Positions 45,392 through 55,421 of a stretch of 64,000 bases of DNA are shown here, in pieces. Each line of letters opens with the position of its first letter. Position 1 is the stretch's first letter. The DNA comes from Zasmidium citrigriseum. Lineage: Eukaryota; Ascomycota; Dothideomycetes; Mycosphaerellales; Mycosphaerellaceae. The stretch spans positions 744,001 through 808,000 of the forward strand of contig NHNW01000005.1 in NCBI GenBank assembly GCA_002786025.1. The letters run 5' to 3'. Made by a program: the position numbers and the translations under genes. Under the pieces are notes generated by a model. The model saw nothing but the letters and a program-made list of their open reading frames with translations. It searched no databases and was not told the origin of the DNA.

Positions 45392-45883
45392 ATGCCCCCA
45401 AAGAAGGTCGAGAAGAAGAAGGCGAGGAAGAATAAGCGGAAGTCGAGGACGGAAGGTTAGTCTCTTTCTACGAGGGAAGGCGTTGGAAAATTTGAGGAGA
45501 TGAACTGATGGATTACAGTCGAATCCTCCTCTTCCTCATCGTCGGATAACGAGAGCGTCGCCTCTCAAACCAAAACCTCGTCACCCCCGACCACTCAAGC
45601 ACAAAACCAAGAACCATCCAGCGACTCCTCCGACGTCGAACAACCCAACACATCCATCCCCCTCCCCACAGAAAAATCCAAACCCAAGGTCGACATAGAC
45701 GCCGCCTTCGAAGAATTCTACCTCCGCCAAGCAACGACAGAATTCGCCAATGATCTGGATAAGTTACGGACTGCGGGCGATTGGAATGGCGAGAGGAGTG
45801 TGGGGATGTTGATTAGCGCGTTGAGGGAGGGGACGAGGTGTTTTGATGCGAGGGAGAGGGGGAGGGTTGTTGGTGGGGATTGA
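45392..45883 (+). CDS. RSA3: Ribosome assembly protein 3
   Basis: join(45392..45455,45519..45883), 142 residues. The 63-bp intron (GTTAGT, AACTGATGG, TTACAG) is phase 1. The start MPPKKVEKKKARKNKRKSR is a basic nuclear/nucleolar-type signal. A S/T/P/Q-rich linker (~22-75) follows. The conserved block is at ~82-130: AAFEEFYLRQATTEFANDLDKLR, then ERSVGMLISALREGTRCF. This F-x-x-F-Y-x-R-Q...E-F-x-x-D-L-D-K-L-R pattern is that of Rsa3, a nucleolar factor for early 60S subunit assembly that works with the helicase Dbp6. Convergent with SLM1. Too fragmented by its intron to appear as one long frame, so it is easily missed. Confidence 0.84.
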
Positions 45884-46285
45884 GAGGCAAAGGGATGCGA
45901 GATTGAGATGATTGAGCGGGAGATGATGATGACGAGTCGTATCGACGAGCGAGATGCTTTACTGCATCGACTAGAGACACGATGGAGAGGTATGGCTCGC
46001 AGTCCAACAAAGACTATCATGATTACTAACGCTCGACCTAGGGATATATATCATAGTAATGCTTGCATCCGCTCATCGCACCTCAAAGCGCTGGCGCTGC
46101 CGCAAGCAAAGTGGCTAATGCATGTGTACAGAAAGGAAGAAGCAAACGCGATCCAAAACTTCAATGCGTAAGACCCCAACTTGTTCCATCCAAGATCATC
46201 TGTGTCTCTCTTGATTTCCCCTCTTTTGTGCTGTCGTCGACCTGTGTACCATTCTGTTATATTTCTGGACTTGTTGGAAAGCCTC
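45884..46285. other. Convergent 3' intergenic region RSA3 / SLM1
   Basis: 402 bp, short frames only. Confidence 0.4.
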
Positions 46286-48871
46286 TCAGCCCTTGCTGCC
46301 CTGACGTGGGAATTTACCCGGCACGTGCAGGTGTGAGACGCTGATATCGGTGTCGTGGCGAACGACTTGAGGGAAGAAGTGACCCGTCTCGTGCGCTCCC
46401 TCCTTCTCGTGACCCCCGAGTGGGATGGCGGCGACGTTGCCGACACCAGTTGCTTCAGCAGCAGCCGTGCCTGAAGAGACATCCTTGTTGGTGTTGACCG
46501 CAGCGACGTTGGCATGATCGATGTTGTCAGTCTCTGGGATCTGTGCATCGCGCTGGTGTCGGCGGTATGCGTCCATGCCAACTGCGCCAGCTCCTGCACC
46601 AGCGACACCAGCAGCGGCGGGTGCCATCCAGTCGCCGTATGCCGAGTTGTGTCGGGCCAGCGAGTCATCCGCTGGATTACCGCCTAAAAAAGACGATGGC
46701 TGTTGCTGGTTGACGGGCTGGGCGGCTTGCGTTGGGAGGGCATATGTCTGAGTCTGTACCGGAGCGGTTTGCTGCTCGGTTGGATTGCCGTAGTCCATGT
46801 AGGTCCCGGCTCCGGAAGTATCAGCGGTGTTGCTGGTGTATGCAGAGGCAGATCGCACACCATCCATATGGTACGGATCTCTACCACCATACGCAGCAGC
46901 ACCGCCGAGGGCGCCTACACCGGCAGCACCGGCAGCAATCGCGCCAACATCTTCATCGCTCGAGTTTGCGCCGTCGCTCATGGTGCCCGTCTTGCGCAGC
47001 ATAACATCAGACGGGAATCGTCCGCCTAGTGAACGCAACAATCACCACGTCAGCCTAACGGTGAACCGGTGTGAGAACAGAACGCAACGCAACGCAACAA
47101 TGTAAAGGGGGCAGCACTCACTCACCTGGCTGCGGTCGTTGAGGCTTTGGCTCCGGGGGATTTTGCTCTGCCAGGCTCGCCGCGTCGGCGGAGTAGGGCA
47201 CCTGGTCTGCTTCGTCCTCTTCCAGACCATCGCTGCTCACCGTACCGCGATCGCTCGTACCGCTGACGCTTCTAGCATGCTTGCGGACGAACGCATTGCG
47301 CTCTTCGCCGGTCTTTTCCGTGAGCATTCGGATGTCCTCAAACCAGGCCATCATTGTGTCATAGCTCTCGACGCGGAACACCCAGTTGTGACCCTTGTGC
47401 ATGCCACCGGACTGCTTGCCCTTGAGCATGAACTTGTTGGAAGAGGATCCTCTCTCCGAGTGCGAGCCAAGTTTCTGGTCGAGCAGATAGAGCGACATCA
47501 CGGGTGGCTGCGAGTAAATCTTCTCTGCAGACTTGAACTCGTGGAGGTGCGTTGGCGACAACACATACCAACCCGGCGTGTATGACTTGAGATACTTGCT
47601 CTTGCGCTCCAACATACCAGCTCGAATTTCCGTGGCTGCTGGGTGATTCTTGCCAGGGTATTCGATGTCCTCCACGCGGCGGAGAGGGATGTTCGGGTCG
47701 ACGAAATGCGGGTCGTGGGTAACGAACTGCAGCCACTCCTGGTCCTTTGGCATAGCAATCGGTCCAGCTCTCAGGTTCTCTACCGCGTTGTAGGCATCAT
47801 CACCTTCACGCTTGAGAATGCCGGCAAGGGCATTGTAGGCCTTCTGGATCTCACCGACCACGATGGACTCCAACTCGCGACCAGAGCTCTCAAGGTTGAG
47901 GTATGCCTGCATCACGTCAGTCTGTTACATGTCCTGTCGTCCGTTCTACTCACCCTGTGGAGATAGTTCTCCTCATCGATCTGCCTCTCAATCGCGCGGT
48001 CCACGCCCAGTCTCACCACATATGGGTCATTCTTGCCCATGGCACCCTCATCATGATCGGCGTGTTGCAAAGCTTCCTGGAGTTTCTCAACCTCCTTGCG
48101 TGTTGCATCCTTCTCTTTCTCAACCGAGTTCTTGAAGTCGCCGCTCAGGCTTTTGATCTCCTTGATCTTCTGTCCCAGATCGCTCCTCAGACCAGTCAAG
48201 GCGCCAATGACATCGTTCTCGATCTCGCGCGACTTGTTCGCTTCGGAAATAGAGCGCTTGTGGTATTCATCGAGAATGCGCGCAGCGTCGGCAAGGCCAT
48301 TCTCGTTCATAAACACACTAGGATGGCTGATGTTCGAAATCGTATTCTGCACCTTATGCAACGCCTTCGCGCGGGTATCGTAGGAATTCTGAATTTCGCG
48401 GAAGTAGGTAATGAGCGATTTGAGCAACTGTCGCCATGCCTGGAATCGATTCGCAAGGATCTCGGTGGGAGCACCGGTCGTAGGGACGGGGGTGAAGAAT
48501 GCGCTGTGGAAGTCCTCGTTCTCGCCCGTCGCCCCGCCAAAGCCTTTCAGACTGCCAGCTTTGAGGCTGCGCTTGCTACTGCTGCGCTTCAGGCTGGCGG
48601 ATCTCTTTACGCTGTTTCGCTTCTTGAGGGTGTTGTTCCGCGAGACGCCGCCGCCGCCTATGGCCGTGGATGTCTGCGACGCACGGGATGCGGAGCGGTT
48701 GAGGCCTCCGGCGGAGGAGCCCTCGAACTCCTCGGTGAATGCGCTCCCCTGGTGGTTCATGGCGGTCTGTCCCAACGGCGAGCTCATGGTCGGGTTGCTG
48801 TCGGTCGCGAAGTCCTGCGTGCCGTATCCAGCGACATTGGGATTGGGGACTGAGCCATACGGCGCCGACAT
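46286..48871 (-). CDS. SLM1: Slm1-type PH domain protein, TORC2 and PtdIns(4,5)P2 effector
   Basis: complement(join(46286..47025,47126..47906,47954..48871)), 812 residues. Introns are 47 bp (GTGAGT...TGCAG) and 100 bp (GTGAGT...CACTAG; it contains a GTTGC repeat). The ATG at 48871 (MSAPYGSVPN) is used; the open frame upstream reaches only a GTG. The N-terminal ~125 residues are S/R/K-rich. A helical BAR-like region lies at ~130-330 (LANRFQAWRQLLKSLITYFREI...NENGLADAARILDEYHKRSI). The PH domain is at ~392-500 (RAGMLERKSKYLKSYTPGWYVLSPTHLHEF...HNWVFRVESYDTMMAWFEDI). The C-terminus is G/A/Q-rich. Slm1/2 bind plasma-membrane phosphoinositides, associate with eisosomes, recruit TORC2 substrates (Ypk1) and are calcineurin targets in yeast. 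The domain order is exactly that of Slm1. The Gly/Ala-rich tail is longer than in yeast. Confidence 0.87.
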
Positions 48872-49689
48872 GTTCGCCAACACTCGCGCAGCTCCTCCTC
48901 CGCGGACAATAACGTCTGCCTACCTCCTAGGGTTGGAGGTCTGGTGATCTGCTGCAGCGACCGGGTCGAGGATGGTAGCAATAAGGGCTTCCCTGCGAAG
49001 CTGCCGCGGTGACGAGTGTGTCAAGATAAAGCGGGCAGTGCCGGCAGCAACAAAGGAAGAGGATGTCAAGCTTCGAGTCGGGCTAGAGCTCGCGCTGCAC
49101 GTCTGCAAGCAAACTGTCGATGACGTCGGCGTCCGGATGGGCGGTTGGCACGGATATCGAGAAAGCTTCCTGTCGAATCCACGCAATCGCTGAGGATTTT
49201 GGCGGCAGCCAACCAGGCGAGTGTTGCGCGGTGGGAGTGGCCTTATGAAGACAACGCCGCAGAGACGTGAGAGATGAGGTCAAGGCCACTGCTCCGAGGA
49301 GGGCCTGCGCGCGCCGCCCAATGTCGGTGAGGGTGGTGGACTAGACTTTAGAGCATTGGCGGCGTGGCCAGGTGATGTCAGAGCTCACCAGAGCGAATTC
49401 CAATTTCCTGCAAACTCCCACCACGCATGAACAGGTTCGACTCGCTGCTGTACGACGCCACCGCCTGATTCGAGCGCGTCAAAACACACTGCACATGTAC
49501 ACAACCTCGTTGTCGGTATGCTATACCATCCTATACAAAAACTAATACAACTCCCCCATTCGTCCTATTCAGGCCATCAATCAAATTGCTCATTAAACGC
49601 CCTGACGCTATCCAGCACTCCGCGCTCAATGCACCCGCCAAACGAGCCTCGTTCAACTCGTTGACTTTCAACACAGGCGCATCCTAATC
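48872..49689. other. Intergenic region, SLM1 promoter and GH43 3' flank
   Basis: 818 bp. Frames of up to 88 codons have no support. No repeats noted. Confidence 0.4.
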
Positions 49690-50730
49690 TCAATTTATCC
49701 GCGCCGATTGTCCCTCCAGCGTCAGCGTGGCCGTGTTCATCACACGCCCTTGAGAGATGTCGTTGTTCTTGAGCGAGTGGTACACCATCTGTCCGCCCTC
49801 GAGCGCGATGTCTGCGCCGCCAGGACCGAATTGCCCGAAATCGCCGTCTTGGAGCAGGATTTGTGGATTGCTGTACGGACCGAAGATGCCTGAGGTGCTC
49901 GTCACGTATTTCGTGGTGTAGCTGCTGTCGGTGTAGCAGCCGGTGCTGTAGAAGAGGAAGTAGGTGCCTTCGCTTGACTTGACGAGTGCTGGGGCTTCGG
50001 CTTGGTAGTGGTCTTCCACGCCCTGATTGTTCCAGATGCTCACTGGACTGCCGACTTTGGTGTAGCCATCGGCCTCGGTCTGCTGGAGCATGAGCGAGGT
50101 GTTGGTGACGATGTTGTCTGGACTGGCACAGTATCCGCCATTGTTCGCTGCTGGGCCGTCGATCTTGTACAAGACGTATCGAGAGTTGTCAGAGTCCAGG
50201 AATCCAGCGGCATCGATGGCGCCTCCAGCTTCCTGTGGGCAGACCCAAGGCTCGGTCGAGGAATCGTTGTACGGACCAGCGACATTGGCACTGCGGGCTA
50301 CACCGACACAGTGAATTCCGCCGTTCGACTGCAATGCTGGCGAGTAGTACATGGCGAAGCTGTTGTCATATTCGGTGAGTCGGACAACATCTGGAGCCCA
50401 TATCGTGTTTGGAGCCGCCCATCCATTTGGACCAAAAGCAGGGACACCTTCACTTGGAAAGCTGTCTGAGATTGCGGACCAGCCTGAAGGATTGTTGAAG
50501 TCTGGATTGGATGTGACGGGGACAGAGTGGCCTTGACCGTCTACAGTGCCGAACGCATAGCTTGTGCCTTCGACATTGATGATCGTCGGATCTGGGAAGT
50601 TGGCTCCTCCAAGGACATCCGTGGTGGGATCTCTCTTTCCTAGTCGAAACGCTCGAGATGTAGGACTGCCCGAAGCAAGGCTAGATACAAATCCCAGCAC
50701 AAGGAGAGAGTAAGATGCAGAAAGAATCAT
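49690..50730 (-). CDS. Secreted glycoside hydrolase family 43 protein
   Basis: Single exon, 346 residues. A signal peptide is present (about 1-21, LLVLGFVSSLASGSP), followed by a KR site at ~32-33 that may be processed by kexin. The GH43 five-bladed beta-propeller signature is present: NFPDPTIINVEGTSYAFGT (catalytic-base Asp in FPDP), NTIWAPDVVRL, a MYYSPAL strand, AIDAAGFLDSD (the pKa-modulating Asp) and YQAEAPALVKSSEGTYFLFYS (proton-donor Glu). GH43 enzymes cleave arabinan, arabinoxylan or xylo-oligosaccharides; I cannot tell which from sequence alone. It has no carbohydrate-binding module. Cysteines are few. It would act on plant cell-wall hemicellulose or pectin side chains outside the cell. 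Confidence 0.87.
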   Translation of the reverse strand: MILSASYSLLVLGFVSSLASGSPTSRAFRLGKRDPTTDVLGGANFPDPTIINVEGTSYAFGTVDGQGHSVPVTSNPDFNNPSGWSAISDSFPSEGVPAFGPNGWAAPNTIWAPDVVRLTEYDNSFAMYYSPALQSNGGIHCVGVARSANVAGPYNDSSTEPWVCPQEAGGAIDAAGFLDSDNSRYVLYKIDGPAANNGGYCASPDNIVTNTSLMLQQTEADGYTKVGSPVSIWNNQGVEDHYQAEAPALVKSSEGTYFLFYSTGCYTDSSYTTKYVTSTSGIFGPYSNPQILLQDGDFGQFGPGGADIALEGGQMVYHSLKNNDISQGRVMNTATLTLEGQSARIN

Positions 50731-51660
50731 GATGCTTGCGAAACAAAATGACTATACAAAAGGGTATCTTGGTATCGTAACAAATGCTGAAAAGACTTAT
50801 GACTTCGCAGATACCACCTCCTCCCTCTTCCTCTTATACACAGAAGAAACGCCGTCTACGCCATACCATCCTCACAAGATCCTCCACCGGCACGACTCTC
50901 CATCGCAAAGCCACGAAGGAGCGCGAAGAAACCGACAAGAGGCTATGTCAACTCCCTCTCGACGAACCACATGGCTCCAACCAACAAGAACGACCTGTTC
51001 CTGAGCGATCGACAACCCTATAGCGCTCCCAGAAGTATGCAGATCTCCTCTTGGAAAGTCTTGGTCCAAGTCATAGGGTGCTCTTCAGTGGGTGTCGTGG
51101 AGCCGAAGTTATCGCCAAGCGATGCGATATGTATGTATTTGTTGTCAGCTGAACGACACCTCATACCTCATAACTCGCCTATGAGGAGACTGAAGGGCGT
51201 GGTCGACGGTCATTTGATCTCCCTTGAGAGCCTCGGATTTAGACTGTCGGGACGGTCCGTGAAGAACAGGGATGAGGCTGAGCTGTGAGTTCGCAAGGTT
51301 GATCGACTTCAGGTCTTGGATCCTGGATCCTCAGGCTTGGATCGGGAGCGAGGGTTGGAACGATTGCAGGCAAGCAGTCCAAATTAACGTCTCTTGCAAG
51401 CATCGAGTCTTCTGGTTCGTCCTGCGGAAAGTAGCAGGCTTCGGAGAATTTCCAAGACCTAAAGATCATCACGAGTCCAAAAACGACGATCGTGGCTTGC
51501 AGTAGGTTGCTATTCTTGACGCATTTCTTGGCTCTGTGCTGGCATCGTCCTGTTCGTCGACTGACCACTGTATCCAGTATCGAAGGCCTCGAGAAAGAGG
51601 ATAGAAGAGCAAATGATGTTTCTCTACCCTATTCTCAGTCGATAGTATTCCACCACTCCA
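50731..51660. other. Intergenic region, no gene supported
   Basis: 930 bp, holding the GH43 promoter. A minus-strand frame (51239-51568) has one hydrophobic segment but no ATG at its head and no homology I recognise. Confidence 0.4.
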
Positions 51661-53323
51661 TCAAACCTCATCCCTACACCCAATCCACTCCCCCTTCCTC
51701 CCCTTTCCCTCCTTTCCAAGCACCTCATCAACAACCAACCTCGCCACATTCGCTCCCATAAGCGCATTCGTCTCCATCGTACTGATAAAACTCTCCATCC
51801 CCGCCGTATACCACACCCCCTCCCTAACTTTCACATCCTCAAACGTAACCCTCGGAAACTCATACGGATACGAATTCCAGACTTTGCGATAAATCCACGT
51901 AACGTCCCGCTTGGAGATGTGATCGAGGTCGTTATCGGGGAGGTCTTGGACCCCGAGGAGGTGCGCGAGGAAGGTGCTGTTGACGGGGGATGGGGAGAAG
52001 ATTTTGTAGAGGTATTCGGAGGCGTTGGTTTTGGGGTTGGTGATGGGGTGGAGGAGGGAGATGCTGAAGAAGCCTGGACTGCCCACGCCGGAGGGGCCTT
52101 TTTGAGGTGGTTCGTTTGGTGGGAGGGTGGTGAGGATGACTTGTGGAGCGGCCTTGTCTGAGGGGAGGTTGAAGAAGGCCGGGGAGAGGAGATGTGGCGA
52201 TGTGAAGAGCGTCACATGCAGTTCCACGTAGGGGACCTCGTCCGGTATCTTCGCAGTGCGTAGATCTTTCTTGTTGACTCCCAGAGATTTGAGTTTCGAG
52301 AACTGATACGGCGCCGCGAGGACCACCTTGTCGAAAACCTTTGATCCGGAACCAGTCCCGTCAGGATGACTGTAGTTCAGGGCATACCTGCCATCCTGTT
52401 GCGGCCACACACCCCCAACCTCCGTCTCCAGCAAGACCTCCGCCCTGGAAGCTTTCGCCATCTCCTCGAAAATCCTCCAATTTCCCCCTTCCACCGCCAT
52501 GGCCCCCTCAGTGGCCATACACACCATCGCCTCGAGTCCATGAATATACGCCAGATTCTGCGCATAATTCACCCTGGTACTAGCCTGCACAACTTCCCGC
52601 CCAAACTTCCCCTCAATCCCATTAACCCGCATAAACTCCTCCCCCGTCCTCGTCGTCGCATCCAGCAAATCCACTTCCTTAACCGCAACCGTCAAATCCT
52701 CAAAGGGAAATATCGGCGCATCATACATCTTCAAAAACTTCCCCACCGTCTTCTTCATCAACCCCTGCGTCTTGAGAGGCGCAAGTCCATATCTCCAGAA
52801 CAGCTTCGCGTAGTCCCACCAAGCTCCATTCTGCGTAAGCACAATATCTTTGCCGTCCCAGACAGCGAGTGCATCACCGGGGACGGTGGCGTATTTGTGG
52901 TCTTGATCGGAGGTGAAGGCTGAGGTGGAGAGATTGAAGTGTTTGACGGCGTCGACGAGGATTTTGTTTGCTTGGACGAAGATGCTGGCGCCGAGTTCGA
53001 CGGGGAGGGAGCTGTCGTTGTAGGCGGAGACGGTGGTGGAGCGCCCGCCGATGTAGGGGTTGCGTTCGAAGAGGGTTATGGTGAGGGGGAGGGAGGCGGC
53101 GTGGGCGTATTGGGAGAGGTGGTAGGCTGTTGAGGTGCCTGCTGCTCCCGCTCCTGACACGTCTATCAGCATGGTATCAAGGAGTTTAGTTGACATGAGA
53201 CTCACCTATGATAGCGACATTGATCGGTTTCCGCTGGCTGCCTTGGAGGGGTATCTGCTCTTCACGGGCCACGGCAAGGGAGCACAACGCGAAGGCTGTG
53301 ATGATGAACTGAGTGAGCTTCAT
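51661..53323 (-). CDS. Prenylcysteine oxidase/lyase-like flavoprotein
   Basis: complement(join(51661..53153,53206..53323)), 536 residues. The 52-bp intron (GTGAGT, TGCTGATAG, GTCAG) falls inside the FAD-binding motif, so splicing is needed to complete it: INVAIIGAGAAGTSTAYHL. A signal peptide (1-20, FIITAFALCSLAVA) sends it to the secretory/vacuolar route. The FAD-binding Rossmann region continues with LFERNPYIGGRS. The C-terminal part has PYEFPRV and GVWYTAGMESFISTMETNALMGANVARL, typical of the prenylcysteine lyase family. These enzymes oxidatively cleave farnesyl- or geranylgeranyl-cysteine left after degradation of prenylated proteins, releasing the aldehyde, cysteine and H2O2. Several N-glycosylation sequons (NDSS, NLST, NYSH, NSTF) suit a lumenal protein. 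Length is near the family's usual ~500. Confidence 0.85.
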
Positions 53324-54249
53324 TGCTGTGATGGATGATTTTCTGTGCCTCAGAGGGCGAGGGGTCCTGGGCTACATGGCTTGGTATTGTCTGAGTGAAG
53401 GAAGGAAGCTGTACGACGAGCACATGCATGCATGGAGTGATCATCCCTGTCGGCTTTCCGCGGCGGGATCGACATGTCTATAACGACCTCACTTGCTTTG
53501 TTCGATGTATAGCTATCCTTATTGTTGAGGATGTCCCTCTGATTCATTTTGCAAAAATGACGATGGTTGTAATGGGTTGTCGATCGATCAGTCTCGTATC
53601 ATCCGCCCCATCCGAAGATCTGCTCGGAAAGACATACCAAACCGATCTACCACGATGCTGACCTACGCTGACGACAAACCGCCTGTAGAATACGAGACAA
53701 GGGCTGATTCACCAACTCAATCTCGACCTCACCTGTATGGTTTCTAAACGAGTCGTTCGCGGCAAGAGAAACTCGTTCAATGGTCTGATGTAATACCATC
53801 TGCCATTAGATAACATATTTACAATTCAGAAGTACCACTTCCTCCGTCTTTCCAACTTCACAGCGATTGCCGTCTATCCAAGACCATCGCGGTGCAATGT
53901 AATGTACAAGTTCGGTGGTATCAATGCCATTGCTCAATCCCTTGTAGGAGAGCGTGGTCGAATGTCGAAGTCCATGTCTCTAGTTGATGTCGTTTCATCG
54001 TCGGTTCTTGCTGGCGAGTCTGAGCGAACGATCACGCGTACGTTGACGGTGCGTACGAGTGTATAGTCGCTCGGATCGTCTGGTGCCACAGAATTGGTAT
54101 CGTTGTCGTCGTTGTTCTGTGGTCTCCTCGCTTCAGCTGGCACGACTTGTCCCCTCTATATCTCATTGTAAACATTATTCATTACTCCTCCTCGTCTCGT
54201 CTCTTTGATGAAGTTTTTCTCGGTTCCCTTGTCAATTCTGCATGCCAGT
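53324..54249. other. Intergenic region, no gene supported
   Basis: 926 bp. A hydrophilic minus-strand frame of 69 codons (53934-54143) starts at GTG and could not be spliced to the next gene with good signals. Confidence 0.4.
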
Positions 54250-54639
54250 TCAGGGACTGAAGACGGTACTCGCGTTCAGTACCGCTCTATGATCCGCTAA
54301 GCTTGCTGCCGCGTCGCCGGAGCTCTGCAGGACTCCTTGTGCAACTACCACGCCGTTGACATCCACGTGCAACTTGTGACTCCCAGTGAAGTAGTATGCC
54401 AGTCTCTGCATGCCAATGACCGTCGTTCGTGGTAGGTAGTAGTAGACGGCAGAGAACAGCAGCGCGAGCAACGAGAGGAAGACCATGTTGTACACTAGCT
54501 TCTCCCCGGGTGACATGACGTACATGCCCGTGTTGACTTCGTAGCGGTAGTAGTTGAGTTGGAGGTAGTACTTGGTTTCGGAGAAGAGGTTGGAGTGCTT
54601 TGGACGACGCGGGAACGCTGGTGGGTTGTACGTCGCCAT
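54250..54639 (-). CDS. Small subunit of serine palmitoyltransferase-like protein
   Basis: Single exon, 129 residues, ATG at 54639 (MATYNPPAFPRRPKH). The core lies at ~24-65: YYLQLNYYRYEVNTGMYVMSP, then GEKLVYNMVFLSLLALLFSAVYYYLP. The pattern Y-x-Y-E-x-x-T-G-x-Y-x-x-x-P-x-E-K-x-x-x-N followed by one hydrophobic helix is that of the ssSPT family, which stimulates the LCB1/LCB2 serine palmitoyltransferase in the ER and sets acyl-CoA preference. Members are usually 70-90 residues. Here ~60 extra residues follow (LHVDVNGVVVAQGVLQSSGDAAASL...), without further membrane segments. The open frame extends upstream of the ATG to a TTG. Regulatory role in sphingolipid synthesis is inferred from the family. 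Confidence 0.72.
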   Translation of the reverse strand: MATYNPPAFPRRPKHSNLFSETKYYLQLNYYRYEVNTGMYVMSPGEKLVYNMVFLSLLALLFSAVYYYLPRTTVIGMQRLAYYFTGSHKLHVDVNGVVVAQGVLQSSGDAAASLADHRAVLNASTVFSP

Positions 54640-55421
54640 TGCGGTGGTTGTTGTGGATGAGAAGCTGCTGAAACGATTCTGTCGTATAGATGAAGGCAAC
54701 TCGCTTGATTTAATGCCTCAGTGGTCGAAGGATGCGGCGGTGTACTTGTTCAGCTCGCGAAGTGGCTGTTTTGGCGCGAAGCTGGCTCGGGAGTTCGAAG
54801 GACAGTGGCAGAAACAAGACGCTCAAACGCTGGAGTGCAAAGGCTGGATTGTGACACTGGCAAGGAGCGGTGGACGCAAAGCCAAGGCAGAACGATCAAT
54901 GGCGACTCATGAAGCTGGACGAGAGCAGGGAGAGGGCAGCATCTTAAGGCCGGGATAGGCTCTTTGCATAACGGGCCACGCGCATCAGTCAGCGCAGACC
55001 GAGAAATTGAAGTCTTTCCGCTTCTTCCGGATTTGCGTCATATTCGGCGATTCTGCCAGCGAGATCGGTTGTCCGAACGAACACCCACTGTTCTTGCAGT
55101 GCCTTTGGAAGGCTTTCTGAAGACGCCTTTCTGCACGGCAGTGGTTGTCGGCGCCATGGCAATCATTCGGCACTTGGGGCAGGCTGGCGCGAGGATACGA
55201 AAGAGGCTGGAAATTATGCAAGGGCAATTAATCAAACGGTTGTTCGGGAGTCAAGCTCTCGCCCGCAGCAGATCCGGAGATGCCAAGGGCTTTCACGTGA
55301 CGCGCGTGAGGATCTGGCGAGCAGGGAAGGCGCGCTAGCTTTGTTTACCAATGTCAACAGCTGCAAGTCTTACTCTGCGACTCCACCACAACTAACCACC
55401 ACAGCATAATCACCACCCACT
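54640..55421. other. Divergent intergenic region ssSPT-like / SMC4
   Basis: 782 bp between divergent starts. Overlapping frames on both strands are not supported as genes. Confidence 0.4.
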
